Source of the DNA: Aspidapion aeneum
Lineage: Eukaryota > Arthropoda > Insecta > Coleoptera > Brentidae
DNA: 64,000 bases
Assembly (NCBI GenBank): GCA_963576565.1
Contig: OY755040.1
Coordinates: 81,094,541-81,158,540 of the forward strand
Direction: 5' to 3'
In this document: one piece after another, positions 21,941 to 29,950 of the stretch
Position numbering within the stretch: position 1 is the first letter of the stretch
How the letters are laid out: each line of letters begins with the position of its first letter
The notes under the pieces: model-generated
Database searches by the model: none
What the model was told of the DNA's origin: nothing
Seen by the model: the letters and a program-made list of their open reading frames with translations, nothing else
Position numbers and translations under genes: made by a program

Positions 21941-22132
21941 TTATTGTCCTTTTAGTTTAAATCCTAAAGATACTAAAAAAGCTCTATTTTCAGGTGTTAG
22001 CTCTTTGACTAGCTGTTTATTACTAAATGGTGGTACACTATCAATCTTCTTATAAATTTTATTACTTTCCTCTAAGGCGGTAATTTCTTCATAAGGAATA
22101 CCAAAAGTATTATGATTATACAAAAACACCAT
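21941..22132 (-). CDS. Small conserved protein between capsid genes, 63 aa
   Basis: Intact ORF from ATG 22132, just downstream of the penton-like gene (about 2 bp gap) and upstream of the capsid gene. The C terminus, LTPENRAFLVSLGFKLKG, looks structured and constrained. The N-terminal half is polar and may be flexible. Position and tight spacing argue that it is a genuine virion-block gene. I cannot assign a function, though a minor virion or cement-like role is possible. Confidence 0.6.
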   Translation of the reverse strand: MVFLYNHNTFGIPYEEITALEESNKIYKKIDSVPPFSNKQLVKELTPENRAFLVSLGFKLKGQ

Positions 22133-22134
22133 TT

Positions 22135-22833
22135 TTAAACGGATTTTTTTAGATGCAGCCTAATCGTGACCACTTCTCCACGAAAATTGATGGGTTTTCC
22201 ATCTTGGTCAGTTATTTTAAGTAAAATATCATCAATATAATGAGTGCTGATTGGTAGATATATCACATTTGAGGGTCTTTCTATAATTTTATAACCTCGA
22301 GGAGAAGAGGGGTAAAACATGTCTAACATGTGCACTGCTTTTCCGTTATTATAAGAGTTTATAACCAAGTTGCACTCAACACATATAGCATTCACTTTTA
22401 ATATATCAACCGGATTTTCAGATATATGTTTTTTATCTGCCTCTAGAGTTTATCCTGCAAATCCTAGTAAACTTCCAATGGAATTTTCCTTTTCAAAATT
22501 AATCTTTTTATTGCATATAACCTCACACTGTAAGGTATTATGGTTAGCTGTTATACTTATTTCAAATTGTTCCTCCTTTAAAGTTTGCTTTGAGTATTTA
22601 TTTAGCAAATCGTTTAAGTCCTTAATTTCGTATGACCTCTCAGGTATTTTTATAATTTTATCATCATTAAAGCAAAATAAATTATTTGAACTATCCACAT
22701 TCGGTATTGAGTTGTAACTTTCGAAATTAATGAGCCCCAAATCATATTGCTCAAGCTCGTTTAGCACTATAGGTGGATAGATGTTTGCTGAAAGGAGTGA
22801 TGATTTTCCGGATAAGGTAAAGGTGTAGGACAT
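22135..22833 (-). pseudogene. Minor capsid protein (penton-like single jelly-roll), nonsense mutation
   Basis: The likely start is the internal ATG at 22833 (MSYTFTLSGKSS), not the 5' one at 22872. The frame is interrupted by TAA at 22450-22452, and exactly the same frame then continues to 22135 (NAICVECNLVINSYNNG, PSNVIYLPI). The full span is 232 residues, suitable for the single jelly-roll protein that occupies the capsid vertices in Polintons. One substitution suffices to explain the break. The gene lies directly downstream of the protease (62 bp). Confidence 0.82.
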
Positions 22834-22894
22834 GTTTACTATATAGCGGGTCACTGATAAATGAAAAACCATGTAGTTTAGTAGACGTTTTTTA

Positions 22895-23311
22895 TTAACC
22901 CTTAAAGTAATACAAAAAACTTAAACACAAGTGTCCACAATTTACAGAATCATAAGTCTGGTAGAACTTATAATTATACAGTATTTTTGAGTCACCATTA
23001 GAACTAAAGTATCTTACAGATTCTATAGGAGGTCGTAAATTACCAAAACTATCAAAATAGTGTACATTATTTTTAATTTTCTTATAACAAGTCCAATGAC
23101 TTCCTGATCCTCTGCTACTATCTAAATTAATTATCCCCGACTCAAATTTATGTATCTTTGAGGGTAGTTCATCTCTCATAAACACACCTCTAAAATGTTT
23201 AATTTTTAACAGCTTTGTATACTTTTTTAGGTAAATATTTGTAAGAGCTCGCTGTGGTAGTGAAATCGGTAAAGTTTTCTTGAAAAACTTTAGGTTTTTG
23301 TTTTTTGACAT
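22895..23311 (-). CDS. Adenovirus-type maturation protease (C5-like cysteine protease)
   Basis: A 138-residue intact ORF. The catalytic set of the adenain/Ulp1 fold is visible in order: His72 in GSHWTCY, Asp87 in YFDSFG, Gln118 in YQTYDSV, and nucleophile Cys125 in NCGHLC. The family processes capsid and core precursors during virion maturation. It is shorter than adenain but usual for Polinton versions. The start at 23311 overlaps the 3' end of the pX-like gene by 22 bp in another frame. This is one of few virion genes here without a disabling mutation. Confidence 0.9.
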   Translation of the reverse strand: MSKNKNLKFFKKTLPISLPQRALTNIYLKKYTKLLKIKHFRGVFMRDELPSKIHKFESGIINLDSSRGSGSHWTCYKKIKNNVHYFDSFGNLRPPIESVRYFSSNGDSKILYNYKFYQTYDSVNCGHLCLSFLYYFKG

Positions 23312-23790
23312 CCACCTTTGTGTAAAAAAAGACCCATTCCTAGTTTATATGGTTTGAGAAATAATCCTTTACCCATAGCAATGGACTCCATACTTTGGTT
23401 ATGTCGTTGAGCCTCTTGCAATTGTTGATTTGCAGATTAAGCAGCATTAATGGCTTTCACTATTCCTGCGGTGCCGCTGCTTAAAGCACCAAGGGCAGAG
23501 AGAGTCGCCATGATTGGTATTAGAGGCAAAAAACAACCCTTTTTTGGTAGTTTTATTATTCGTGCAGGTCGTACTTTTCCTTTGTTTTTTTCCGCTGTCT
23601 TGAGAGCAACTTTGACTGCAGTTTCAAAGTCTTGTGGTTTTCGTTGTTTTAATCTATCCTTTATCTTTTTTGTTGCTTGACTGAAACTCAATTTTTTGAT
23701 TTTTTTCTTTACAATTCGTGCCCTCTTTCTTTTAAAAGTTGATGTTTTTTTACTTTTTATGGGTTTTCTTGATTTTCTCGTTTTACTCAT
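23290..23790 (-). pseudogene. pX-like basic core/membrane-active protein, nonsense mutation
   Basis: From ATG 23790: a very basic N terminus (KKIKK, KRKRAR), a middle that ends in KLPKKGCFLPLIPIM, then a Gly/Ala-rich hydrophobic segment (ALGALSSGTAGIV). This arrangement is that of adenovirus pX/pVI-related proteins of Polintons. TAA at 23437-23439 interrupts it, and the same frame continues with a Gln-rich helix and GKGLFLKPYKLGMGLF to a natural stop at 23290-23292, inside the protease start region. Probable role: condensing DNA and/or membrane disruption on entry. Confidence 0.78.
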
Positions 23791-23871
23791 TTTTTAAGAA
23801 TGATGTTACTACCTTGAAAGTTTACACAAGAATGAAAGCAACTGATATGTGTGTTTGAAGGTGTTTAAGAT

Positions 23872-24742
23872 TTATATAACTTTTGGTTTTTTAATGTTGC
23901 TATGCATATTGTCATTTTCTTCACCATCAATGCATAATCTCCGCTTTAGGGACTTCTGCTCCAATGGTCCTTCACTCAAAACAGCAGTTGTGTCGGTTTT
24001 TGGTAATTTAAAGGGAACATCAACCGAATCGCTTAACTTTCTCTTTCTTTTGACTTTTAAAAATTTTGGTAATTTAAAAGGAATATCCACCGAGTCGCTT
24101 AACTTTCTCTTTCTTTTGACTCTTAACAATGTTGGTTCTTTATGTAAAGGGGGTGAATTAGTTTCCATAGCTTCTGTTTCAGGTTCATCTTTTTTTACTT
24201 TTTTTAACCGTGGTTTTCTTGGTTTAGATGATGATGATTTTCTCGTTGTTTGTGATGGATTTTTAATTTGACCCTCTAGAGTTTCAAGAGAGCCTAAATA
24301 ATTTTTTGTCATCTTTATCCCACGTTGAATCATATTTAGGCACTGACGCACTGCCTTTAAACGTGGCACTTGATCACTTTTTGATAAATAATTTACCATA
24401 CCCATCCCTAGGTTTAGCTTGGTACCCATAGCAGCAGCCACACCAGAAGCAGCCAGTTTTTCATACAAGCCTGAATCCGTTGCTCGCATCCGTTCTAAAG
24501 CTTTTCTCATTAAAACTTTATCTGCCTCATGACGGTCGGTCAACTCCATATTAGTTGAATAGGAAATGTCATGATCTTTGCATGCTGTATCAAGCTGGTT
24601 AATACCTTTATCCCCTCTGGCTAAACGTTTCTCAAGCTTAGTCCCAGGTCCACAATAAGATATGCATTTCGAAGGGCAGATTATTTATAGCACTGTTCAA
24701 CAACCCTTGCCCTTTAACGTTTGAACTAACATAGTACTTCAT
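23872..24742 (-). pseudogene. Phospholipase A2-domain virion protein, frameshifted
   Basis: The first frame starts at ATG 24742 (MKYYVSSNVKGQGLLN) and stops in about 35 codons. The PLA2-like domain is in another phase from about 24670: calcium-loop YCGPGT at 24640-24657, then DTACKDHDISYS with the catalytic His-Asp at 24568-24573. An Ala/Gly-rich stretch and a basic tail follow, to the stop at 23872. This is the same type of domain used by parvovirus VP1 for endosome escape. The tail contains two tandem copies of a 22-residue unit with VKRKRKLSDSVD (24000-24132). The break lies at about 24655-24670. Confidence 0.8.
24000..24132. repeat. 66-bp tandem duplication inside PLA2-gene tail
   Basis: Two consecutive, nearly identical 66-bp units encode VKRKRKLSDSVD followed by I/V-PFKLPK. 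The duplicated element is a basic cluster plus Ser-Asp, resembling a nuclear localisation signal. The duplication preserves the frame. Confidence 0.85.
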
Positions 24743-24840
24743 AGCGTTTCACTTAAGACTAAATAAAAACGAGGGTCTTTACTTTTTTTTATACATTACC
24801 AGTTCAACAGTGTTAAGTTGACATAATATTTCTATAGAAA
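24743..24840. promoter_or_regulatory. Divergent promoter region
   Basis: A 98-bp gap separates the leftward virion block from the rightward ATPase gene, with starts at 24742 and 24841. It is AT-rich and holds TATA-like words (TTTTTTTTATACA at 24785-24797). Both transcription blocks must start in or near here. The assignment is inferred from gene geometry only. Confidence 0.45.
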
Positions 24841-25523
24841 ATGAAAAAGATTGTTAAACAAAAAGTGCGTTTAGAAGTTAAAAACCATGATATTAATGCA
24901 AGTACTACATCAAGACATGGTTTCCTGTTTCCATCATCTATTAGATGTCTTATTGTGGGCCCATCAAACTGTGGAAAAACCAACCTTATATTGAGCCTTT
25001 TGGAACATTCAAACGGTTTAAAGTTTAAAAATGTGTATGTGTATTCAAAAAGTCTATACCAGCCAAAGTATTTATATTAGGAGAATCTATTAAAACCCAT
25101 TAAAGAAATAGGGTACTATGCTTACAACAGTGGCGAAAATATAATTCCTCCATCAGAAGCAAATCCGTTTTCCATTTTCATATTTGATGACGTAGCCTGC
25201 GATAAACAAGATGTGATGCGTACTACTTTAGTATGGGTCGACATAATAATATTGACAGTTTCTATCTCTCTCAAACATATGCAAAAATACCTAAACATTT
25301 AATAAGAGACAATGCCAACGTTTTAATTTTATTCAAACAAGATTTACTAAATGTAAAATATATATACACCAACCATATTGGCACTGATATGACATTTGAT
25401 GAATTTCAAAAGATGTGTGCATACTGCTGGAAAAAACCGTATGATTTTTTGACAATTTTTAAAGATTGTGATATTGATAAGGGAAGATATCGGTATCGTT
25501 TTGATAACTTTATATATCTTTAG
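24841..25523 (+). pseudogene. DNA packaging ATPase (A32/FtsK-HerA type), two breaks
   Basis: Starts at ATG 24841. Walker A GPSNCGKTN is at residues 40-48, and Walker B FIFDDVACD is at about 25178-25204. The frame is broken by TAG at 25078-25080 (same frame continues) and by a frameshift near 25225-25232, after which 25233-25523 carries SLSQTYAKIPKHLIRDNAN, including the sensor-like Gln. The full span of about 227 residues is normal for Polinton ATPases, which pump genomic DNA into preformed capsids. It is the first gene of the rightward block. Confidence 0.87.
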
Positions 25524-25583
25524 ATTCAAATACTTCTTAGTGTTAATAGTTATAACGCACCTGTAGAGATAACATAGATAAAA

Positions 25584-26795
25584 ATGTCAGAAGAAAACAT
25601 AAAAATGGTTAGTGGTGAAAAAAACTTAAAGAAACAATTAATTTCTAAAAGAAAAATAATACGTGAGAAATTAAATTTGTTAAAACAGGGTCAGATTTCA
25701 CAGGCTAACCTATTTCAACCCATTACAAAACACTTGGAAAATATTGAATCTAGTTTAACCGATAAAAATCCTCCGAAACTGGTCAATATACCTTCATTAT
25801 CACCCAGATTGACAACTCCTCAAAAAATCAAGCAAGAAAACGAAAAACAACAACAAGAAAAACAGGAAGAACTTGAAGATCTGCAAACTTCATCGCTTTT
25901 TCATAAGAATTTTGATAATAACAGTGCAGAAGAAGATGAAAAACATATGCATGAACCAAGTGTTTACATGCAAGACTTATTCCAGTCAACTCCTCGAAAT
26001 CCAAATCCTACAACACCGACAACCGAAAAGAGAGCTAAACGAAAATTAAATTTTTCTTTAAGTGCTAAAAAACTAAATAAGCCCACCACAAGTGGTTACT
26101 TTTTGAGAAAAGCAGTGTTAAAAGATGCAGCAGAGAACTTTACACAGAATGAGGCCAAAAAGCAAGAAGAGTTTGAAAACGGACGACTTAGAGACTTGAT
26201 GAATAAATCTGAGAATGACTACTACAGTCAGTTTCATCCTTCACTTGCAAGCTATATTAAAGAATTTTTAGATGATCCATCCACCGTGCCTTCTGACCCA
26301 CAAAATTATTTTTCCAAGTTTCGTGTAAGGCGAGATGATATTGACAATTTTTATATTGTTGATTCGAAAATTGATTTTGATGGAGCTGATTTAATTATAA
26401 AAGGTAAACGCTATAAAGGTACACATGGTTTGTACAAATTACTCTTTCGAAAAAATATGCCTACAAAGTACACCCAAGATGACGCAGACGCCTTTCGAGA
26501 CATTATTGAACACACCTATGCAAACAGAAAACATCATAAGGCCTCTGGAGATGTGATAACCGATAGCTACTCAACCAAATTTAAGAAACTGTTTAGTGAC
26601 ATATATAAAGGTGGAAATCTAGAGGAGGAGATGGAGTACTCCGATAGTCCTATAGAGTACGTGTACTGGGATAATCCCAATGAACTTGTAGAACGGTTAC
26701 GTTTATTATTAGCATCTCAGACAGCTGGCAACACAGGTCACACAAACGAAATCTACTCCATAGTTGAGGAGCTGCAAGAAGCCAATATTATTTAG
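25584..26795 (+). CDS. Conserved 403-aa Polinton protein of unknown function
   Basis: Intact ORF between ATPase and integrase. Residues 1-60 are basic and helical. Residues about 60-170 are low-complexity, rich in Gln/Glu and Ser/Thr/Pro (runs such as EKQQQEKQEE). Residues about 210-403 look globular: a block with KGKRYKGTHGLYKLLF, and a highly structured C terminus with DNPNELVERLRLLLASQTAG. By layout this is the long protein commonly found beside the integrase in arthropod Polinton-like elements. Its role is unknown, and a structural or DNA-bound function is only a guess. Absence of stops over 404 codons, while neighbours are broken, is notable. Confidence 0.75.
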   Translation: MSEENIKMVSGEKNLKKQLISKRKIIREKLNLLKQGQISQANLFQPITKHLENIESSLTDKNPPKLVNIPSLSPRLTTPQKIKQENEKQQQEKQEELEDLQTSSLFHKNFDNNSAEEDEKHMHEPSVYMQDLFQSTPRNPNPTTPTTEKRAKRKLNFSLSAKKLNKPTTSGYFLRKAVLKDAAENFTQNEAKKQEEFENGRLRDLMNKSENDYYSQFHPSLASYIKEFLDDPSTVPSDPQNYFSKFRVRRDDIDNFYIVDSKIDFDGADLIIKGKRYKGTHGLYKLLFRKNMPTKYTQDDADAFRDIIEHTYANRKHHKASGDVITDSYSTKFKKLFSDIYKGGNLEEEMEYSDSPIEYVYWDNPNELVERLRLLLASQTAGNTGHTNEIYSIVEELQEANII

Positions 26796-26802
26796 AACAG
26801 AG

Positions 26803-27738
26803 ATGGTTAATAATTTTATTACAGATGTTAAGCAACAAGTAGTTAATGAAATACACAAACCGGCTAGAATTAATTTTTTACGATGTAGAGTGATTGTGAA
26901 ATCACTAAATGATCTATTTCAAGCAGATCTTGTGGAGATGATACCGTACGCAAACGAAAACAAAGGTTTTAAATACATTTTAGTGGTTATTAACTGTTTC
27001 TCGAAATATGTTTGGGCCTATCCATTAAAAACAAAAACTGGGGAAGAAGTGTCAAAAGCTATAGAAAAAGTGCTTAAAGAACAGGTACCACTTCATCTTC
27101 AAACCGATCATGGGAAAGAGTTTTACAATTGGACTATAGAAAAACCGTTGAAAAAATACAAGGTCAAACACTATAGTTCATTTAGTGAAAAAAAGGCTCA
27201 AATTGTTGCGAGGGTAAACCGAACCCTTAAAAACCTAATGTGGAAAGAATTTAACTATCAAGGATCTTACAAATGGTATGGTATCCTACCAAAGATTGTT
27301 CAAATTTATAACAATCGGAAACATCGAACTGTAGGGATGAAACCCTCAGAGGTGCGACAAAAACATGACAAACTATTGCTCAAAACGGTCTATAATCATA
27401 TAAAGATTACATTTAAACCAAAATACAAGGTTGGTGACCATGTTCGAATTTCAAAACTACGAGGTGTGTTTGATAAGAAATACATGCCAAATTGGTCTAC
27501 TGAAATTTTTACTGTTAAGAAAATTCAGCTCACTAACCCAGTAACATACCTATTAGAGGATGCTAGTAAAAATGAAATTAAGGGAGGATTCTATGAACTT
27601 CAGCTGCAAAAAGTAAAATATTCTGATATATATTCAGTAGAAAAAATTTTAAAACGTGTCAAAAATAAAGTGTTTGTAAAGTGGTTAGGATTTGATAATA
27701 AACATAATAGCTGGATAGATAAAAGTAATGTTGCTTAG
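26803..27738 (+). CDS. Retroviral-type integrase with chromodomain, catalytic Glu lost
   Basis: The chosen ATG at 26803 gives 311 residues (the longer frame from 26764 overlaps the upstream gene). The rve core shows the first Asp at residue 42 (QADLVEM) and the second at residue 102 (LQTDHGKEF). At residue 136, where the third acidic residue should be (34 positions on), the sequence reads IVARVNRT: GCG (Ala) at 27208-27210. A C-terminal chromodomain ends in FVKWLGFDNKHNSWI. The N-terminal zinc-binding region is short or absent. The family joins element ends to target DNA. With Ala at the catalytic Glu this copy should be inactive although its frame is open. Confidence 0.9.
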   Translation: MVNNFITDVKQQVVNEIHKPARINFLRCRVIVKSLNDLFQADLVEMIPYANENKGFKYILVVINCFSKYVWAYPLKTKTGEEVSKAIEKVLKEQVPLHLQTDHGKEFYNWTIEKPLKKYKVKHYSSFSEKKAQIVARVNRTLKNLMWKEFNYQGSYKWYGILPKIVQIYNNRKHRTVGMKPSEVRQKHDKLLLKTVYNHIKITFKPKYKVGDHVRISKLRGVFDKKYMPNWSTEIFTVKKIQLTNPVTYLLEDASKNEIKGGFYELQLQKVKYSDIYSVEKILKRVKNKVFVKWLGFDNKHNSWIDKSNVA

Positions 27739-27868
27739 TACTAAATAAAGAGAAACATATAAAACTTATTGGTGTATTTTATTTACTAATTTTCTTAAAA
27801 TATAATTACATTTAGAATAAATATTTAATGGGAACAACCATCCTCTAATTATAGAAGTTACTAAATAA

Positions 27869-28333
27869 CTAAAATTTTAAAAGTTTCTTCCCATTTCGAA
27901 TATTAGTTGACTCTTCCATTTGCTCATCTTCATAAATTCTCCCCTCTTCTGGTTTCATATGTTTCTGACGCATCTCTTCAAAAAACTCTGGAGAGAGATG
28001 TGTTTGATACTTTAATAAGTATTCCCAGTCGATGCGCCATTCATTTTCTCTTATAAAATTTTCAGACATTCGTTGATAACGACAAAGAAAAGGCCAATAG
28101 AGTTCGCTTTTAAACATATGCATAAACGCTTCGCTTAAATTTTGATATCTAGACACATTGGGCCAATGCATCTTATTAATATAGGTCGCCATAAACATAT
28201 CAGATAATCTTTGTTTGCGACAAATTACTTCCCAGTTCACATGGTCACAAAACCATCCAATAAAGTCCTCTGTAATAACTGGTGACGCAGAGATCTCATC
28301 CCACACTTTATTAATACTATTATTTTCAACCAT
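27869..28333 (-). CDS. Repeat protein (W-x-Q-x-LSE-x-F type), 154 aa
   Basis: Start placed at ATG 28333 (the longer frame begins with TTG). It contains about four tandem units of roughly 28 residues: VNWEVICRKQRLSDMFM, HWPNVSRYQNLSEAFM, YWPFLCRYQRMSENFI and DWEYLLKYQTHLSPEFF. Each has Trp, a hydrophobic pair, Gln, Leu-Ser-(Glu/Asp) and an aromatic. Such short helical repeats suggest a solenoid for protein binding. A Glu-rich acidic tail follows. No function can be assigned. The gene points leftward toward the integrase, tail to tail, outside the core virion blocks. Confidence 0.6.
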   Translation of the reverse strand: MVENNSINKVWDEISASPVITEDFIGWFCDHVNWEVICRKQRLSDMFMATYINKMHWPNVSRYQNLSEAFMHMFKSELYWPFLCRYQRMSENFIRENEWRIDWEYLLKYQTHLSPEFFEEMRQKHMKPEEGRIYEDEQMEESTNIRNGKKLLKF

Positions 28334-28431
28334 CTTTAAAAGCGTTCTTTCTGAAAGTAAGAGTTTCAACTTATAAATCCCTCTATTTATAGGTTGAAAT
28401 AAAAGTAACCTTTGACCTTTGATACTTCTTT

Positions 28432-28605
28432 TTAACCTCGATAGCCTTGTTGAATATATTTCTTAACTTCTTCGTTTTTCTTCTGTTCACAAGAGCTGTG
28501 TTTTGTTACAATCCAATCAGCAGGTCGATGTGGATTTCCTTTGGTACAATAGATGCAACGGGGTTCTTTTATTCTTGGTTTATTCCAGTCATAGGTTGGT
28601 AACAT
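28432..28605 (-). CDS. Small Cys/His protein, 57 aa
   Basis: ATG at 28605, stop at 28432-28434. Four candidate zinc ligands: CIYC near residue 18, then an HRP His and a C in the SSCEQKK segment, spaced like a small zinc-binding domain. The rest is basic. It lies 98 bp upstream of the repeat protein in the same direction, so the two may be cotranscribed. Not recognised. The small size makes it tentative, but Cys pairing and position support it. Confidence 0.45.
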   Translation of the reverse strand: MLPTYDWNKPRIKEPRCIYCTKGNPHRPADWIVTKHSSCEQKKNEEVKKYIQQGYRG

Positions 28606-28791
28606 TGTATTTGGTTGAAAACAAAAACACTAAGTTTTGATGATCTACACTGTTCAACGGTTGACTATAAAATAACCAACGCAGTAGGTTCAATAGTTTT
28701 AGCATAGATGAAATAATCCTTTATCTGCATCTACAATTTAAGATAAATCAGTTTTACTGTGTCTGTCGTAGCGATAGGTTGTGCGTGTAAA

Positions 28792-29001
28792 ATGAGAAAA
28801 TGTTCCCAACCACCATCAATTTATCATAATTTTCGCTGTGATAAATGTGGAAGAGTAGACATAGTTAAAATAAGCACAGGCAACAAAATTGCTTCATATT
28901 TGTGTGATATTTGTAGAAATACAAGTCCAGGAAAAAACCAAGGAAATATTTTCCGAAATACAACAACGATACGTGGTAAATTAAAATTCAGAATACAGTA
29001 A
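28792..29001 (+). CDS. Small Cys-rich zinc-ribbon-like protein, 69 aa
   Basis: True ATG at 28792 (an upstream GTG frame from 28759 is less likely). Two CxxC knuckles, CDKCGR and CDICRN, 25 residues apart, form a plausible zinc ribbon, with basic residues at the C terminus. Its stop is followed one base later by the ATG of the next ORF at 29003, suggesting a bicistronic arrangement. Possible nucleic-acid binding or transcription factor-like role (inferred from the fold pattern only). Confidence 0.5.
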   Translation: MRKCSQPPSIYHNFRCDKCGRVDIVKISTGNKIASYLCDICRNTSPGKNQGNIFRNTTTIRGKLKFRIQ

Positions 29002-29002
29002 G

Positions 29003-29323
29003 ATGGACTTTCAAAATAATTATTGGTCAACTAAAATTGACTTTGAGCTAGAAGGACTTTTAAAAGAGAAAAGTTATGAAAATATTTATAAATGGTTAGC
29101 AGAATGGATATATTTTGGGTTTGATTCATGCAGGTACATCATTGAGGAAAAACTACCAACATTATACCCATTATTATCTAAAATATGGAAACGTAAATTA
29201 ACAGAGGCAGCGCTGGAATATACAAAAATATATCCAAACTATGACGTGAAAAAACATCTTCAATCAATTATTTTTAAATTTGATGGTCGAGATGAGTGTG
29301 GTTTCTATGATATATATGAATAA
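29003..29323 (+). CDS. Hypothetical protein, 106 aa
   Basis: Intact ORF directly after the Cys-rich gene. Rich in aromatic and charged residues, with helical segments (FELEGLLKEKSYENIYKWL) and an acidic end (GRDECGFYDIYE). No family recognised. An AATAAA-like motif lies just downstream (about 29321). Last gene of the Polinton-like element on this side. Confidence 0.45.
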   Translation: MDFQNNYWSTKIDFELEGLLKEKSYENIYKWLAEWIYFGFDSCRYIIEEKLPTLYPLLSKIWKRKLTEAALEYTKIYPNYDVKKHLQSIIFKFDGRDECGFYDIYE

Positions 29324-29489
29324 AAATATATAATTAAAACATACTTTTAGTTTTTATTTAAGAATTATTTACTTTGAGACATCCTGTATAGCATAAATAA
29401 CCAGCTGTATTAGATAAAATAGGAACGTGTGCGGGTCATAAGGTTATCCTATAACTGCATAAACAATGATAAGAGATACACAGACAATC

Positions 29490-29620
29490 CTGATTAATTT
29501 AAACAAATATTTTTAAAAATTATTTTATTTTTTAACACACAGAGAAAATAACAGGCTATCCCGATTAAATTTAACAAATATTTCTAGAAATTATTTTATT
29601 TTTTAACCAACAATTACCTA
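29490..29620. repeat. Imperfect direct duplication, about 65-bp period
   Basis: The phrase CCTGATTAATTTAAACAAATA with its AT-rich continuation (TTATTTTATTTTTTAAC) at about 29500-29549 is repeated at about 29567-29607 starting CCCGATTAAATTTAACAAATA. It lies just outside the last small ORFs. Confidence 0.75.
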
Positions 29621-29624
29621 GCTA

Positions 29625-29855
29625 AGGCCTTTTTCACATTAGGACTTACCTAGCTCAGGCTAAGCGAGTGAAGTGGCTATCTTACTGGCTGGCACCTAAC
29701 TCATTGCCAATAGGGCCTTTCAACAGCTAAGGCCTTACCTAGACCAGGCGAAGCTAGTGAAGTAGCTAGCTTACTAAAAAAACCACCTCATTTTACCTAC
29801 TCTCGCATTGGCACCTAACTCATTAGGGCCTTTCAACAGCCTCTGGTTGTTACGT
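29625..29855. repeat. Imperfect tandem repeat (CTAAGGCCTT...GGCACCTAAC)
   Basis: Two units share AAGGCCTT, CCTAG-CAGGC-AAGC-AGTGAAGT-GCTA, then GGCACCTAACTCATT and AGGGCCTTTCAACAGC. The moderately GC-rich composition contrasts with neighbours. It could be terminal sequence of the Polinton-like element, but no matching inverted copy exists on the left side. Confidence 0.65.
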
Positions 29856-29927
29856 CATTGCTGACAGCTTCTTGCACACTTCTTTTAGCCCCAAGGTCAG
29901 ATCAAGTTCACTAATTCAGCAGCAGGT

Positions 29928-29950
29928 CATCCACTTCGGAGAAGTGGATG
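29928..29950. other. Perfect 10-bp hairpin
   Basis: CATCCACTTC and GAAGTGGATG face each other with a GGA loop. No poly-T tract follows closely, so it is not evidently a terminator. It may be a recombination or replication structure of the element's end. Confidence 0.6.

Larger units (their letters stand above)
19304..29330. mobile_element. Polinton/Maverick (adintovirus-like) element, defective
   Basis: The gene set is diagnostic: retroviral-type integrase with chromodomain, A32/FtsK-like packaging ATPase, adenovirus-type cysteine protease, double-jelly-roll major capsid protein, penton-like minor capsid protein, pX-like core protein and PLA2-domain protein, compactly arranged in a leftward and a rightward block. 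The outer limits given are those of the genes. Terminal inverted repeats and a 6-bp target duplication could not be identified. About 10 kb remain, against the 15-20 kb usual for the group. No protein-primed DNA polymerase B was found on either strand, and six virion genes carry stops or frameshifts. Confidence 0.88.

Noticed and set aside
20263..29330. Free virus or prokaryotic contamination instead of integrated element
   Set aside because: Chromodomain integrase, accumulated mutations and flanking insect-type repeats on both sides indicate a genomic, decaying copy.
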